Origin: Xylaria sp. FL1777
Taxonomy: Eukaryota; Ascomycota; Sordariomycetes; Xylariales; Xylariaceae
Direction of reading: 5' to 3'
Assembly (NCBI GenBank): GCA_022578965.1
Contig: MU400527.1
Span: forward strand, 248,001 to 312,000
Length of the DNA: 64,000 nt
Part shown: positions 35,641 through 46,927 of the stretch, one piece after another
Numbering within the stretch: the first letter of the stretch is position 1
How the letters are laid out: every line of letters starts with the position of its first letter
The notes under the pieces: generated by a model
The model's input: only the letters and a program-made list of their open reading frames with translations
The model's database searches: none
Told to the model about the DNA's origin: nothing
Made by a program: the position numbers and the translations under genes

Positions 35641-38049
35641 GATGGTCGTTGACGATGAAGAGCCTCTCGTGAAGTATTGCTGTCTGCCAGTCCGCGCCGA
35701 GACTCCTGATGAGCTTCAAGAAGCGCGTCCAGCTCAAGGGAATTAACGGGGACGTGACAAGCAAAGAGGGAGAGAATGGACGGGCCAAGAAGATGGAAGT
35801 GGACAATAATAGGCCGTCCTCATGCGGACCTGAGGTGCCTTCATCGTGTGCCTTGTTTTGCGATCAACACCTCGTATAATAATCCAACAATACCACCACG
35901 CTAGCTTTCACATGGGAAAGCAGCTCATCCGTCAGTGAGAAGCCCCTCGCAAATTACCGACGAGTCTAGCCTACCTAGTGTAGGTACCGTTGTCGTGTGC
36001 TACATCGTGCATTGCACTACAGCATGCAAGGAGCATCATTGCCCTGTTCGGACACGTCCCCATATTGGGCAATCAGCTCCCTGGTCGGATCCCGGTCCGC
36101 CTTGCTGCCGCCATGCTAATTCTCGCTCTGTTTCTTGCCTAGCTCGTCCCCAGCTCGGTCCAGTTTCCCCAGCTCAACACCACACCACGCTACCCCAGCT
36201 TCACGGGAAGCATGTCTGTTTCCGGACATTGGTGGATGTCATAGTGTAAGATGTTTGTCTTGTAGCTCGCAAGCTAAACTAAACAGGCAACCGCCCCCCG
36301 AGCGATGAGGAGATGGGATCTCTTGTTCCCGATCCCAGTTCTCGCTGGCCAGCACAGAACCAGAACTATTTACCCCGCCCTCCTTCCCGTCTCGGAAGAG
36401 CCAGCGAAGAAAAGAAGACTAGGGATTCCTGGGGTGAAGAACAGGGGGAGGGGGATGATGGGAAAACTTGGCGGTGACCGTTTGTAACCGTTCGTTCTGA
36501 TAGGTTTGCGTGGGCCAAGCCTCGCTTTGATCAACAGGCATGCATATACATATACTACATCATGCGTTTTCGTGTATACTAACCAGAAACTAGAACCAAG
36601 TAGGTATTGCTTCTCTCCAATCTCCAACCCCCAAAACTCCCAAAACCAGTTATCACAAGCTTGTGTACAGGCTGCCTGCCGCTTCTCTCGTTACCGAGGC
36701 ATCTTGGACTAAAGTACTGCCAGATCAAAATGCACTGACCGCTGCCAGGCCCACCATGTAGTGCAGTTATAGACATGGGTGCTGGATTAAGAGAGATGAC
36801 TCTGAAGTTCATACACTATACCAAGACGATCACGACTAGGCTATTGTCTATTAGAACTAACATCGGAAAAGTTCATGTCGAGTAAAACACAAAACAAGAG
36901 TCACTCGGTCATTCTTTACTACTGTTTGGAACATGGTCCGTTAAATGTCTTGGCACGAGGATTCATTTTGCTTTTGCCCGGTAATGGAGCGTTACACTAC
37001 ATTGCTGAGTCTCAGCCAGCAAAAAACGAATTCACACATGTACTGGTGCGCCACCGGTAGTTAGGGCTATGACGCGCATCAAGACTCAAGCCTCCAGCCT
37101 CAGAACGTCTCGGGACGCCTCAGGATGCCTCAGAGTACGCCACGATCCGAACATGATACGAGATTAATGTAGACGAGACTCGGAGCGATTCTAGGGAGCC
37201 GGAATCAGAAACAGTCACGAACAGTTTAATCCGAAAATGACGTCGCTCGTGTTATTCTGACGATAATTATGAACATCCTCATAATAGAGAATGTGTTTCT
37301 ATTTGTAATGGCACAGCAGCATCGTTCAGCTAAAGCTAGATTCTCTCCAGTGTGGGGTTCGGTTTTTGTTACGTGGTTACCAAAAGACCGGACGAAGTGC
37401 CTATACAGTAATGGAGGATCGACAGTAAATCCCACGCGAACTGGAGGATTACACCATCTAGCGATCTAGCGAAGACCTTGCACATCGAAATATTTTCGAA
37501 CCCACTTTAGCTGTTAGTGGGAGACAGTAAGGTATATTACGCTAGACTGTGACTAGACCAACGCTGTCTCACGCTCCACGGAGGGCGTGACTGGGCGGGA
37601 ACCAGTCAGAGGCTTCGGAAGTTGGGAGAGAAAAATAATCAGACCAGGGCCCCTGCAAATATTGGTGGCCTTGCATGTTGAAGACTGGGGTTAGGAAATC
37701 TCTCACGGCCTGTGCGGGGACATTAATCTACACATACATCGAAATGGGACACTACATTACATACTTTGTATACATGCGTGTAGTATCAAGGCAGTGGGAC
37801 GGTGAGGAGAAGCATCGGATGTAACGTGAGGAGACAAGGGAGAGGAGGAGGCTTTGGGCCTGACTGGGTGCTAGTGCACAGATGACGATTTAGTCACGGA
37901 CAATGGCACATAAGCTACCTATGTCATGGCACGGCTGATGGTCCCTCGTGTGTCTTCTCGTGGCTACGATACTTGTCACCCATCTGTCTGTCTCTGACCG
38001 TCTTCTCAACGTCTTCTCAACGTCTGTTGGCACCTAGCAACAGTACGAT
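35641..38049. other. Long divergent intergenic region between repeat protein and DUF3712 genes
   Basis: About 2.4 kb with no convincing gene; open frames of 60-100 codons have no motif or start support. It is the joint upstream region of two cell-surface or secreted protein genes pointing away from each other. Segments near 35.9-36.3 kb are C-rich; near 37.07-37.14 kb a CCTCA-rich imperfect repeat occurs. Confidence 0.5.
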
Positions 38050-39466
38050 ATGGCGTCCAAATTCCAGGAGCAATCTCATTACGAGCACAACAGCCCTCCA
38101 GCTTCGATTCATGGCGCTGGAGGTAATGCGGGCGAGGGACGGTCTAATGCTCCGGGGAGGAACAGCGATGATGCCTCATCAATTGATCATGTTCAGGAGA
38201 AGGCGGCGGCGGCAGTCCCATTGACAAAGAGGCAGAAAGTCAAGCGGCACTGTGGTCAGTTTAAGTGGTGGTATTTGGGTGTTGGCCTTATTATTCTCAT
38301 CATCTTGCTACCACTCTTGTAAGTGCGTCTCGAGAGTATATAAAGTATCATGAAGCTAACTTGACCATAGATTCACCAAGATCATACCTGCCATTACACA
38401 GGACATAGTGAATAGTCAAAAACTCCCAATTATCAGTGGCACATTCCAAGCCCTCTCGCCAACGCAGCTGTCCGTGACACTAGCAACGGAGCTCGATACA
38501 CCACTAGCAGCAGATCTTGATCCCACAACTCTATTCGTCTACAACAAGGATACTCCGGATTATTCACCCTTCATTAACATCACTTTACCCAAGATACATG
38601 CAAATCACAAGACACCAGTCATGGTCACGAATCAGACAGTTACAGTGACCAACGAAACAGAACTTATCAAGTGGTTTGACCAGATCTTTGACCAACCTGA
38701 GACGGACTTGTCTGTGAAGGGTAAAGCAACGGTTCATCTAGGGGCACTGAAGATGACCGCGAACATTGGCAAAACAATCACAGCCGCGTCTCTCAACCAC
38801 TTAGACGGATTTGGTATCACAAGCCTACGGCTGATATTCCCCGCCTTAGAAAACGGTACAAATATCAAGGGGACCCTAAACTTACCTAACGCGGGTATAA
38901 TAACTCTTGGGCTTGGAAATCTCACGCTCAATCTGTTCTCCGGTAATATTAAACTTGGTTTCGTCAACATCTACGATGTCATTTTGCCTCCAGGAAACAA
39001 CACACGAAACTTCGACGGTCAACTTTACCTAGATGAGCTTGTGCCGAATCTCGGTGCAATCTTGGACAGTCAATCAGCGGCATTAAATGATGGTAATATC
39101 CAATTGACGGCTGTTGGCAATTCCACCATGGTCAACGGACAACATATCGCCTACGTGGAACAAGTCTTAAACAAGAAGTCATTGGTATCAACCGTGCCAG
39201 TCATTAAATTAATAAGCGATGTCATTAGTAGCTTCTCTAGCGATGGAGAGGCTTCTCTCAGCGACCTGCTGGGTGATACTATTGGCAACTCAACCTTTAT
39301 TGAGGGGCTTCTAGATCACTGGAACTCAACAGCGACAAAGATGAATGGCACTGCGTTGCCAATGAAGATGGCCCGATCGACGCCATATGGATCGCGCACC
39401 ATAAAGGCGCCGGCGACGAAGAGCCTGCTTAAGATGGGCTTAAAGTTGGCGTTGGCGAAGCTCTGA
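38050..39466 (+). CDS. DUF3712-domain single-pass membrane protein
   Basis: Exons 38050..38318 and 38371..39466 (52-bp intron, donor GTAAGT, branch GCTAAC, acceptor ATAG) give 454 residues. A cytoplasmic hydrophilic N-terminus of ~70 residues precedes one membrane span (WWYLGVGLIILIILLPLLF), so topology is type II with the bulk outside. The outer part matches the fungal DUF3712 family: ATELDTPLAADLDPTTLFVY, PFINITLPKI, a WFDQIF helix, GITSLRLIFPALENGTNIKG and a beta-rich run of LTLNL/LNLPNAGIITLG repeats. Many N-x-S/T sites are consistent with an extracellular or vacuolar-lumen face. Function is unknown; the fold resembles LEA14-like beta-sandwich proteins (inference). It is divergently placed from the secreted repeat protein. 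Confidence 0.88.
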
Positions 39467-39747
39467 GGGAATAGGGTCTTATGAAATACTTACGAAACAG
39501 GCTGCTAAGCAGGCCAACTAAGCTGATGATAACGGCAATGCTATGCTGGTATTATGATTAATGGTTTGGAGTGGCTGTGCAAAATATATGCACATAGGAC
39601 GATTAGCAGATGATTTAATGATTAATGTCTTGATAGTAAATGCAATACCCATCAATAACGACGACAAATTAAAGCCAATATGTCCCTAGATCTCGTGTAT
39701 ATCTATGACCTCTTACACAGTATGTCAACAACTAGTGATCAAGCGTA

Positions 39748-41863
39748 CTATCCCTTCCCCGAATCAGCACCGGAAGATGTCGCATTTCGATTTGTCGCTA
39801 TTTCTTCATGTTGAACTGACTCCTTCTCTATTGCAGCGGCGTAGCTCTCCACACCAACGCAGACATAGGTCTTGAATTTGCGGGCTGGCACATTGTTTTC
39901 GAACATCTCGTGGATTTCTTCAAGCGTCCGATCGCGAGTCTCAGGAAGAAAGAGATATGCAAAAACAGCAACGATCACATTCGACGCGAACCAAATGTAT
40001 CCGTACTTTGGACCCCAACCGAGGCTAGCGGGATTGATGAAGTATGGTGCTGTCAGTGTACCCAGGAAGTTTCCAAGAAAGTTCAATGCAGTTGCAATCC
40101 CGAAGCAATAACCACGCAGCGCGCTATTCGGATACTCGCCCCCGAGAAGCCAGGCGAAAGGGGCTAAGAAACATCAACATGGGTCCCATGGAATCGCAGA
40201 TGTGAAGGAGCTTGGGGTTACGTGAAATAAAGCTGAAACTCACAGTACGCCACATAAAAGAACACAAATACTCCATTGAACACGACCACTACTATACCTG
40301 TTGCTACAGACCCTGGACTCACAGTCCAGGCTATCGCTTGTGCAAGCTGTGTAAGCCCACATACGGAAGCACCGATAATCACGACAGCACGGCGGTCAAT
40401 AAATCGGATGAAGAGCGAGCTAACAATAGCAGCAACGAGGCCTATGCCAGTTATTAGTATTGAGAATGCGAAGGGGTTAGAAACGCCTGCTATCTGGAGA
40501 TAATAGGTTGTGTATATGTTGACCCAAGAAGAGCCTATACTTTTGATTAGTTGCCAGATCATTCCACCTGCTTCACACCATGACAAGGGGTACTCACCAT
40601 TAGCAGAGTGAAAACACACAACGGCAATAGAGAGTAATGTTCGTCGCAGGTTTGTGCCTCGCCACATTTCCAAAAATAGTGCCTTCTTGTTTCCTTCCAC
40701 TTGCTCGCGCGTCGATTGCTTAATCTCATTGAATTCGGTACGTAGCTCAATCTCGTTTATTCTCGGATTGCGGAGTCTGCGCAACGCTGCCTCGGCCTCG
40801 GCCTCCCTGCCCTGAACTGCAAGCCATCGAGGCGAGTCGGGGAAGAAGAATAACGCGATCGACTGTATCGTGGGGGCGACGAAGAAGACGGCGAGTGGAA
40901 TTTGATAGGCCCGTCGGCTTTCAATATCGTGTGTTCCGTAATCGACCGTGGCACCCACGATCGATCCGATCGACCTGCCAACACTCAGGGTCAGTAATCA
41001 GTATTTTGAGCGTCGTACGCGGGTATTTCGAAACCGGGAATAGTTTCAAGTCATGATTTTGGCCCGGAAGGTAGCCCGGAAGGTAGCCCGCATGCTCCAA
41101 AATTCTCTAAAACACGAGGAGATGATCCCGAGAATTGCTCACAATTGACATTGGTACACAGCGAACGTGACTCCTCTAAGATGGGCTGGGGCCACTTCGT
41201 GGACATACAACTGTGAGAAGGTAAGGAACCAGCCCACAGATACACCTATCCGATGTGTCAACGATATGAGACTTTATCAGCTTTGGGAAGAAACGTACCA
41301 AGCACTAGCCGAGCAAAGTAGAGTGAGCCGAGGTTTGTAGTTCCCAACATGATAGCAGTTGCAACGAAATTAAGAATTGATGCAGCCCAAAGTCCAGCCT
41401 TTCTACCATATTTGCTACTGAACGGGCCGACTAGAAGCGAGCCAATGAATGTTCCAATTGTCATGAGACTCGATATGAGCTGCTGCACTATCGGCTGTGT
41501 AAGGGTCAGTATTAAGATCCCGGTATTGATAGAGCGCCGCCTACTTCGATATTCCAAGACTCGAGCCTAGTATCATAATACCCATACACCTCTAAGAACC
41601 CCGGCATGCTATTCACTCCTGTCAATATCCGAATATTGTATGTGTTGTACTCTGCTGGGACCCGTTACGTACGAAAGAAAACCGCCTACGAGAGCGTAGT
41701 CAAGACCTTAATAAATATTAGCCACATCCTTCAATTTCGTGGTCAGGTTAGATTTACCATATTGAAAGGTTGATATTGTTGCGACGAAGCATATCAAGAT
41801 ACACTTAGTGTGACTCCTCACGTCAAGTTTCAGCGGATTCGCAGATATCGTAGCACCAAGCAT
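39748..41863 (-). CDS. MFS sugar transporter (12-TM hexose/disaccharide family)
   Basis: A proton-coupled sugar permease of the plasma membrane. Eight exons are required: 41863..41758, 41706..41673, 41608..41545, 41494..41299, 41245..41143, 40974..40598, 40534..40244 and 40163..39748; all phases close to 528 residues. TM1 region reads FVATISTFQYGLDYALVGGF then LSMPGFLEVYGYYDTRL. Family signatures include GPFSSKYGRKAGLW (loop 2-3), PAHLRGVTFAVYQCQL, FFPDSPRWLAVQGREAEA, RFIDRRAVVIIG and the C-terminal LFLPETRDRTLEEIHEMF. Twelve hydrophobic spans are present. The large number of short introns is normal for this family. It resembles the maltose/alpha-glucoside-type fungal permeases more than quinate transporters, but the substrate cannot be read from sequence. 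It shares an upstream region with the TauD-type dioxygenase. Confidence 0.9.
41062..41090. repeat. 12-bp direct repeat in a transporter intron
   Basis: The unit GCCCGGAAGGTA occurs twice in tandem, followed by a partial third copy, inside the 168-bp intron of the sugar transporter. Confidence 0.75.
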
Positions 41864-42480
41864 CTTTTCACAATGTCTCAACTCGTAGCTTCAGCATCGG
41901 AAGGGTAGAAGTGAAGAGAATATCCTAAGAATAAGTACCTGTTATATTAGCCTACCAGATGTCACTCCCTCATGCTTCTCTCGGGTATTCTCCGCGGCTA
42001 CATCTTGACGCACTAGACATATCCTAGTCGTATTATAGAAGCATGTCGCATTCATTGCTCCTTGGCAATACACTCCTACTGTTACCCAATACTGACCCGC
42101 ATAAACAACCGGGAAGGACTCTACGAGGACCCTTCCGACAGGCTGCAGACAGGTCGTGAGCTGACTTGGAGATAGTACATGCGGTTGTGATACGATAATG
42201 AGTGTGGAGAAGTGGATGTTGTTCAGCTCAGCTGAACCGGCAATTGGAATTCGAATCAAATTTCCCCTCCCGATAGATAAGTCTACTCATTGGGCCATAG
42301 CCGTCGATGTGATATAAGACGGGTGATCATGTGCGACGACGGAAGATCACTAACCTTCTAATATAATTCTTCATGTTTCCCCTAGAATTAAAGTGAGAGA
42401 TTTCATACACCCAAAGTGTGTATATCGATCAATTGTCAACATTGATTTTATAGTAAGGTCTAAAAGAGTTCCCCAGAGTG
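41864..42480. promoter_or_regulatory. Divergent promoter of sugar transporter and TauD-type dioxygenase
   Basis: A 617-bp interval between two start codons pointing apart; no coding potential. The arrangement would allow co-regulation of uptake and oxidation. No specific factor site is claimed. Confidence 0.45.
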
Positions 42481-44055
42481 ATGTCGGCACAACAGAATGG
42501 AAGTTACGAGAACGGGACAAATGGGCATTTACCGGAGACACCCAAGCTACGGAGAGAGCCTCTTAAGAACTCTGGGTCGATTGATCACTTGGAATATGTA
42601 GATGTGACACCGATAATTGGACGCGAATATCCAACGGCTAAGATCAAGGACATCCTCGCTGCTCCTAACTCCGATCAGCAACTACGAGACCTTGCCATCA
42701 CCATTTGCGAACGGGGCGTCGGTAAGGAGACCTCTAATCTGAAATCCTTCTATCCCAGCAATCACCAAGAGTAAAGAAATGTCTGTTCATTCTGGAAAGA
42801 TATCTTAAGACTCATGCGTACTCCCTAACACTTATCAAGCGCAGATTACTAACTCAAAATATTGCAGTGTTCTTCCGGGCGCCGCAGGACGATCTCACAG
42901 TCGAAGAGCAGAAACATGTCACGTATATGCTAGGCAAGCTAACTGGGCGTCCGGAAAACCACGGTCTACACGTCCATCCGTTATTCAACGATCCTAACAA
43001 CTTGCCGATGGCTGATGGGACCACGGACCCGAATATGTACGTGTTCCCTATTTCTATTCAAAGCCCCTCTTCTTGCCTTACCCGCAACTAAAAGAGATGC
43101 TAAGTGACGTGATGTAGATATGTGATAAACTTGCAGGCAATGAAGAAGATGTATAAGAAAATGAAATTTCCCTCGCGCGCACTTAGCGAGCCTCCAGATC
43201 TCACCCGTGAATGGCATAGCGACAGTAAGCCACCCGGTCAAAAACCATAAATGGGGATTTCTAAATGCATACCAGGTCTCTACGAGAATTGCCCTTCAGA
43301 CTTCAGTTTCCTGCGCATGCAAGACACGCCACCATCAGGAGGCGATACGCTCTGGTTTTCAGGCTACGAACTGTACGCCCCTTTCCCTTTCTCATGCTAT
43401 AAAACCCCTCACGGGGCCGATTACAGCGAGGACTACTGTATACTAACCAGTGAGTGGCGCGACCAAAAGCTACGACCGAATATCGCCCTCGTTCCGGGGC
43501 TACCTCGAAACATTGACGGCGACATGCTCGCAGGCCGTCTTAAAGTCGGCCTGCGAGGCCGGCGGGTACGAGGTCACGTCGCCGCGGGGCTCGCCGCTGA
43601 ACAGGGACTACGAGTTCGAGCCGTCGCACCCCGTCGTCCGCACGCACCCAGTCACCGGGTGGAAGAGCCTGTTCGCGGGCGTTGGCTTGCACGTCAGTCG
43701 TCTCAACGGCGTGTCGTCGTACGAGGATACCATGATCCGCGAATACCTCATGCGGCTCATCACGCGGAGCCATGACAGCGTCGCGCGCATGCACTGGACG
43801 AGGCAGGCGTGTGCCATCTGGAGTAATCCGTGCACATTGCACGCTGCGACGGTAAGTTGTCTCCCTTGATGTCGTCTTGCGCGAGAGAGATGTAGAGAGA
43901 GTACCAGATGAACTGACGCGTCGTGTTTATAGCCCGACACGCACCTCGCCGATGGGATCCGCGTTGGCGTGAGGTCCACGGGTATCGGTGAGGTGCCGTA
44001 TTTTGACCCTGCCTCGACAGGACGTCGTGAGGCTCTCGGACTGTCTTGGGACTAG
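42481..44055 (+). CDS. TauD/TfdA-family Fe(II)/2-oxoglutarate dioxygenase
   Basis: A fungal alpha-ketoglutarate-dependent sulfonate-type dioxygenase. Six exons: 42481..42721, 42868..43036, 43118..43224, 43276..43372, 43470..43851 and 43933..44055; phases close to 372 residues. The core opens with VVFFRAPQDDLTVEEQ and GKLTGRPENHGLHVHPL. The iron-binding H-x-D is in LTREWHSD, followed by YENCPSDFSFLRMQDTPPSG and GGDTLWFSGYELYDRISP. The distal His lies in WSNPCTLHAATPD, and the 2-oxoglutarate Arg is expected in the following GIRVGVRS. At the distal site most relatives read WDNR-x-x-x-H; here WSNP replaces it, although the His is kept. The C-terminus (YFDPASTGRREALGLSWD) is family-like. Substrate unknown (taurine, sulfonates, sulfate esters or others). 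Confidence 0.88.
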
Positions 44056-44562
44056 GTCTAGATAGAGCTGTGCTGTAGCGGAGACATACACTTTTCATAT
44101 GTTTATTTATGCGGGAAAGACCAACAGAATGAAGATAAGTGCGTCCTTCGAAGTACTCCTCTGGTATGAAGTCTTGAAGCCCAGTGCCTTACCCAGTACA
44201 CCGGACAATTAGGACCAACAATTCCTCATTTTGGGGGGACTTTAGTATTAGAGGCACTGTGCCAGCCAAGAATTTCTTCATCTTCGATTTTGGTGCGATA
44301 ATGTGTTCGTCTGCACCAGTGTCAGGCTTATCTGGTGCTGTTTCCATGTTTTTGATGCATTGTGAATCTACCTGCTACCCATTTAGGGATCCATAATATA
44401 CTTAAGTAAATATGAAATAATGTGTATTTATTTTGTACCTGCATGCATCTAAGCAACTGTCCGTCCCTCCTTAAGTGGGGTGATTGAGATACCCACCTTC
44501 CACCACCCCTTCATCAACATTTCCTATCAAGATAAACCGTGATATTGTAATAATGCTCAACA
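44056..44562. other. Intergenic between dioxygenase and parvulin genes
   Basis: AT-rich 3' flank and promoter; a 70-codon open frame (44184-44396) has no recognisable feature. Confidence 0.5.
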
Positions 44563-45179
44563 ATGGCCGGAAAGAAAAACAACAGCAGTAAGTCGAAGGG
44601 CGACAACAAGTCTGGCGGTGATGGTGACAAAGAAAAGAGTGGAGGCAAGTTGAAGGGTGGACAGAAAATCGAAGTCCGGCATATCCTTGTGAGTGGTCTC
44701 AGTCACCCTCAAACACAGTGTGACGACGATAATAATAACAACCATTGGTGCTTCAGTGCAAGAAGCACTCTAGGAAAGAGGAGGCACTCGCCGAGATCCA
44801 GCGTCTCACAAGGGGAGAGCCGAAAGAGGGTGCTCCAGCCTCCGAGTCGGAGCCGGTAGGAAAGATGGACCCGAAGACGAAGACTAAGGTGCCTACACAT
44901 GCCATATTTGTCCATGTGGCTAAACAGTTCTCAGAGGATAAGGCTAGTCAGGGTAGGAATCCCCTTACGCCTCTTATTTCCTTGATGCTTGATATGATTG
45001 CCGGGGCTTACGATGTCTTACTAGGAGGTTCGCTTGGCCAGCAAACAAAAGGCTCATTACATCCGGAATTCGAAAAGGTGGCATATAGTCTACAGCCAAC
45101 AGAGAACGGGATTGTCCACATCGGCGAAGCGAAGACGGACTGGGGTTACCATCTTATTGTAGTGGACAAGCGTCTGTGA
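44563..45179 (+). CDS. pin4: Parvulin-type peptidyl-prolyl cis-trans isomerase (Par14/PIN4 type)
   Basis: Exons 44563..44688, 44757..44952 and 45025..45179 give 158 residues (introns GTGAGT..TCAG and GTAGGA..CTAG). The N-terminal 35 residues are Lys/Gly/Ser-rich (MAGKKNNSSKSKGDNKSGGD), the nucleic-acid-binding tail typical of the Par14/EPVH class, which lacks a WW domain. The isomerase domain starts KIEVRHILCKKHSRKEEALA and ends GWGYHLIVV-like (TDWGYHLIVVDKRL); SEDKASQGGSLGQQTKGSLHPEFEKVAYSL is the conserved middle, split here by intron 2. Between the first helix and FVHVAKQFSEDKA there is a Glu/Pro/Lys-rich insertion of about 30 residues not seen in human Par14. Likely a role in ribosome biogenesis or the nucleus, from family knowledge. 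Confidence 0.9.
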
Positions 45180-45432
45180 AAGTCAAAAGTCAAGGTCATG
45201 ATACTTGATGCTCGTCACCACGCTTACGGTTCGGGGAACCATGTCAGTCAGACTCGGGATTATGTTTCTCATTGGAATTTTTTATTTTGATTCCGATGTG
45301 TATGGGTTTCATATCTCCAGCATTTATACCAGCTGAGAGAACTAGAATACATCCAGAGGAATTGCTGAAGATGACAGGAGCATCGAGTCCCGGTAGTCTA
45401 TATCCCTATACAACGCCAGCCAACAATACCCT

Positions 45433-46105
45433 TTACTGCTCAGTCTGGAAGTAGTTGAGAAGGACGGATCGCTCAGTAGACTCCTCACCCCAGTTCTTCA
45501 CTACGACGCATGAGCAGTTGACGACCTTGCGCGCATTACCCTCTCGGTCCAGGACGCCTAATGCATGGTTATTAGTTCGAGCCCAACCCTACCGTAATAT
45601 AATATGAGGTAGCTTGGACACTTACAAAGGCCGGCCCACTCGCCTAGCTGCTTTCCATCGGGAACCTTGATAAGAGGGATCTTGTGCTCTTGGCACAGGG
45701 CGATAACTAGCTTCTTGTAGGCTTCCTCTTCGCAGGTCTCGTTAAGGACACACATGTGAGCCTGGCGTCTGTCGAGGGCCTTGGAAGCTTCACGGAGACC
45801 ACGGGCAAGACCGTCGTGCATGAGGGCGAGCTTCAGGACACCCTTGAGGGCATCCAGAACGGACATCTGACCCTTAGAGGCCTCGGCGGAGACTTCGACC
45901 TCCTCGGGGGCATCGGGGGCATTGTTCTCTTCTACGTCCGACTAAAAATTGCGGAAACGTCAGCGATGAAACAGCACGAATTTAATGCAGCTTCAATAAC
46001 TCAGCAACCTCCAACCAAACCATGTCGAACGCGAAGCGGGGCCATTCTGGGGGATGTGCAAAAGAAAGCTGCCATATAATGCGAAATGCAGTGGGAACGT
46101 ACCAT
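45433..46105 (-). CDS. rps12: 40S ribosomal protein eS12
   Basis: A small-subunit cytosolic ribosomal protein of 147 residues. Exon 1 is only the ATG (46105..46103), directly followed by donor GTACGT; exons 45941..45626 and 45557..45433 follow. The protein begins [18 protein letters not shown], an acidic N-terminus usual in eS12. It continues [80 protein letters not shown] and VVVKNWGEE. All phases close. The first intron (161 bp) lies right after the start codon, a common layout in fungal ribosomal-protein genes. It lies head-to-head with uS8 and convergent with the parvulin gene. Confidence 0.95.
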
Positions 46106-46927
46106 CTTGACTTGGTTGATACCGGTGCGATCCTCGAAGAGATGGTGTTGATGTGTGCGAAGTTGTAAAGGTGAAAAGGTGACGTGTTGGGGGAGAGGCG
46201 TGCAGGAAATCTAAGAAATGTTTCGCTATTCGAGATGTCAATTGAGCCGGGCCGCCAGATTGCGACTTTGGGAACTTTTGGTGGGGTCCGCCTGTATGGC
46301 TGGCTGTGTATCAGCATATCGGTGTATCGCTTAGGGTTCGATTCTCCAGAGTTTGTCCCATTGGCTGTAAGCCTAGTTTTTAGACCCTCTCCGGACCGCC
46401 TGCAGCTGGTAAGCAGTACACTACACCTAGGTAGGTACTTGTGTAGAGGCTTATGTCACTCACCAAAATTGAACAAATTAAGGAAAAGGGCTGGTTATTT
46501 GCTGGCTTGTTGTCCACCAACTCGTCCTGTACCCACTTCACTGCAAATTCCATCTTCCTCACCACTTCGCCTCAGTATTGTCAATCAAGTCAACCAGGGC
46601 CACGATCACGACCACGAGCATCGACGCTATCATTACCGCTACCGATACCCGATATCGACACCTCTCCCTCGCTTGCGACCGCTATCGAAATATGTGAGAC
46701 TTCTCCGCGGCCATGGGGTTGAAAAACCCCGGGCATACCACCCCCTTTCCCGATATCCCCTTCTGAGGCCAGGGGAGAGCAATCGGGTGTCTGGCTAGCC
46801 CTGATACGCTTCTCCTCTCCGGCATTGAGCGGGTAGAACCTCTTCGGCCAACCGGCACGAAGCAGGCACTCTCCATGCTCTAGGCTTCTGAAGGCTAAAC
46901 TATCGCATCACTGTAGATACCATCAAA
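46106..46927. promoter_or_regulatory. Divergent promoter of ribosomal protein genes eS12 and uS8
   Basis: An 822-bp head-to-head interval between two cytosolic ribosomal-protein genes, with long C/T-rich tracts on the uS8 side. It includes a TTAGGGTT telobox at 46331-46338. Part is likely to be 5' UTR. Confidence 0.55.
46331..46338. promoter_or_regulatory. Telobox-like element TTAGGGTT
   Basis: An exact TTAGGGTT, the core of the telobox that Tbf1-type factors bind in many fungal ribosomal-protein promoters, about 230 bp upstream of the eS12 start and 590 bp upstream of uS8. One octamer can occur by chance (another lies near 50915 outside a ribosomal gene), so the role is inferred from context. 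Confidence 0.4.

Noticed and set aside
41609..41672. Apparent frameshifted F-G-Y-D-Q-G-V-N-S sugar-transporter motif suggesting a pseudogene
   Set aside because: This stretch is a phase-2 intron. The true TM1 lies in two upstream exons and all phases close to an intact 528-residue protein.
46331..46350. GGGTTCGATTC resembling a tRNA T-arm upstream of eS12
   Set aside because: The stem does not pair and no cloverleaf fits; kept only as a telobox-containing promoter sequence.
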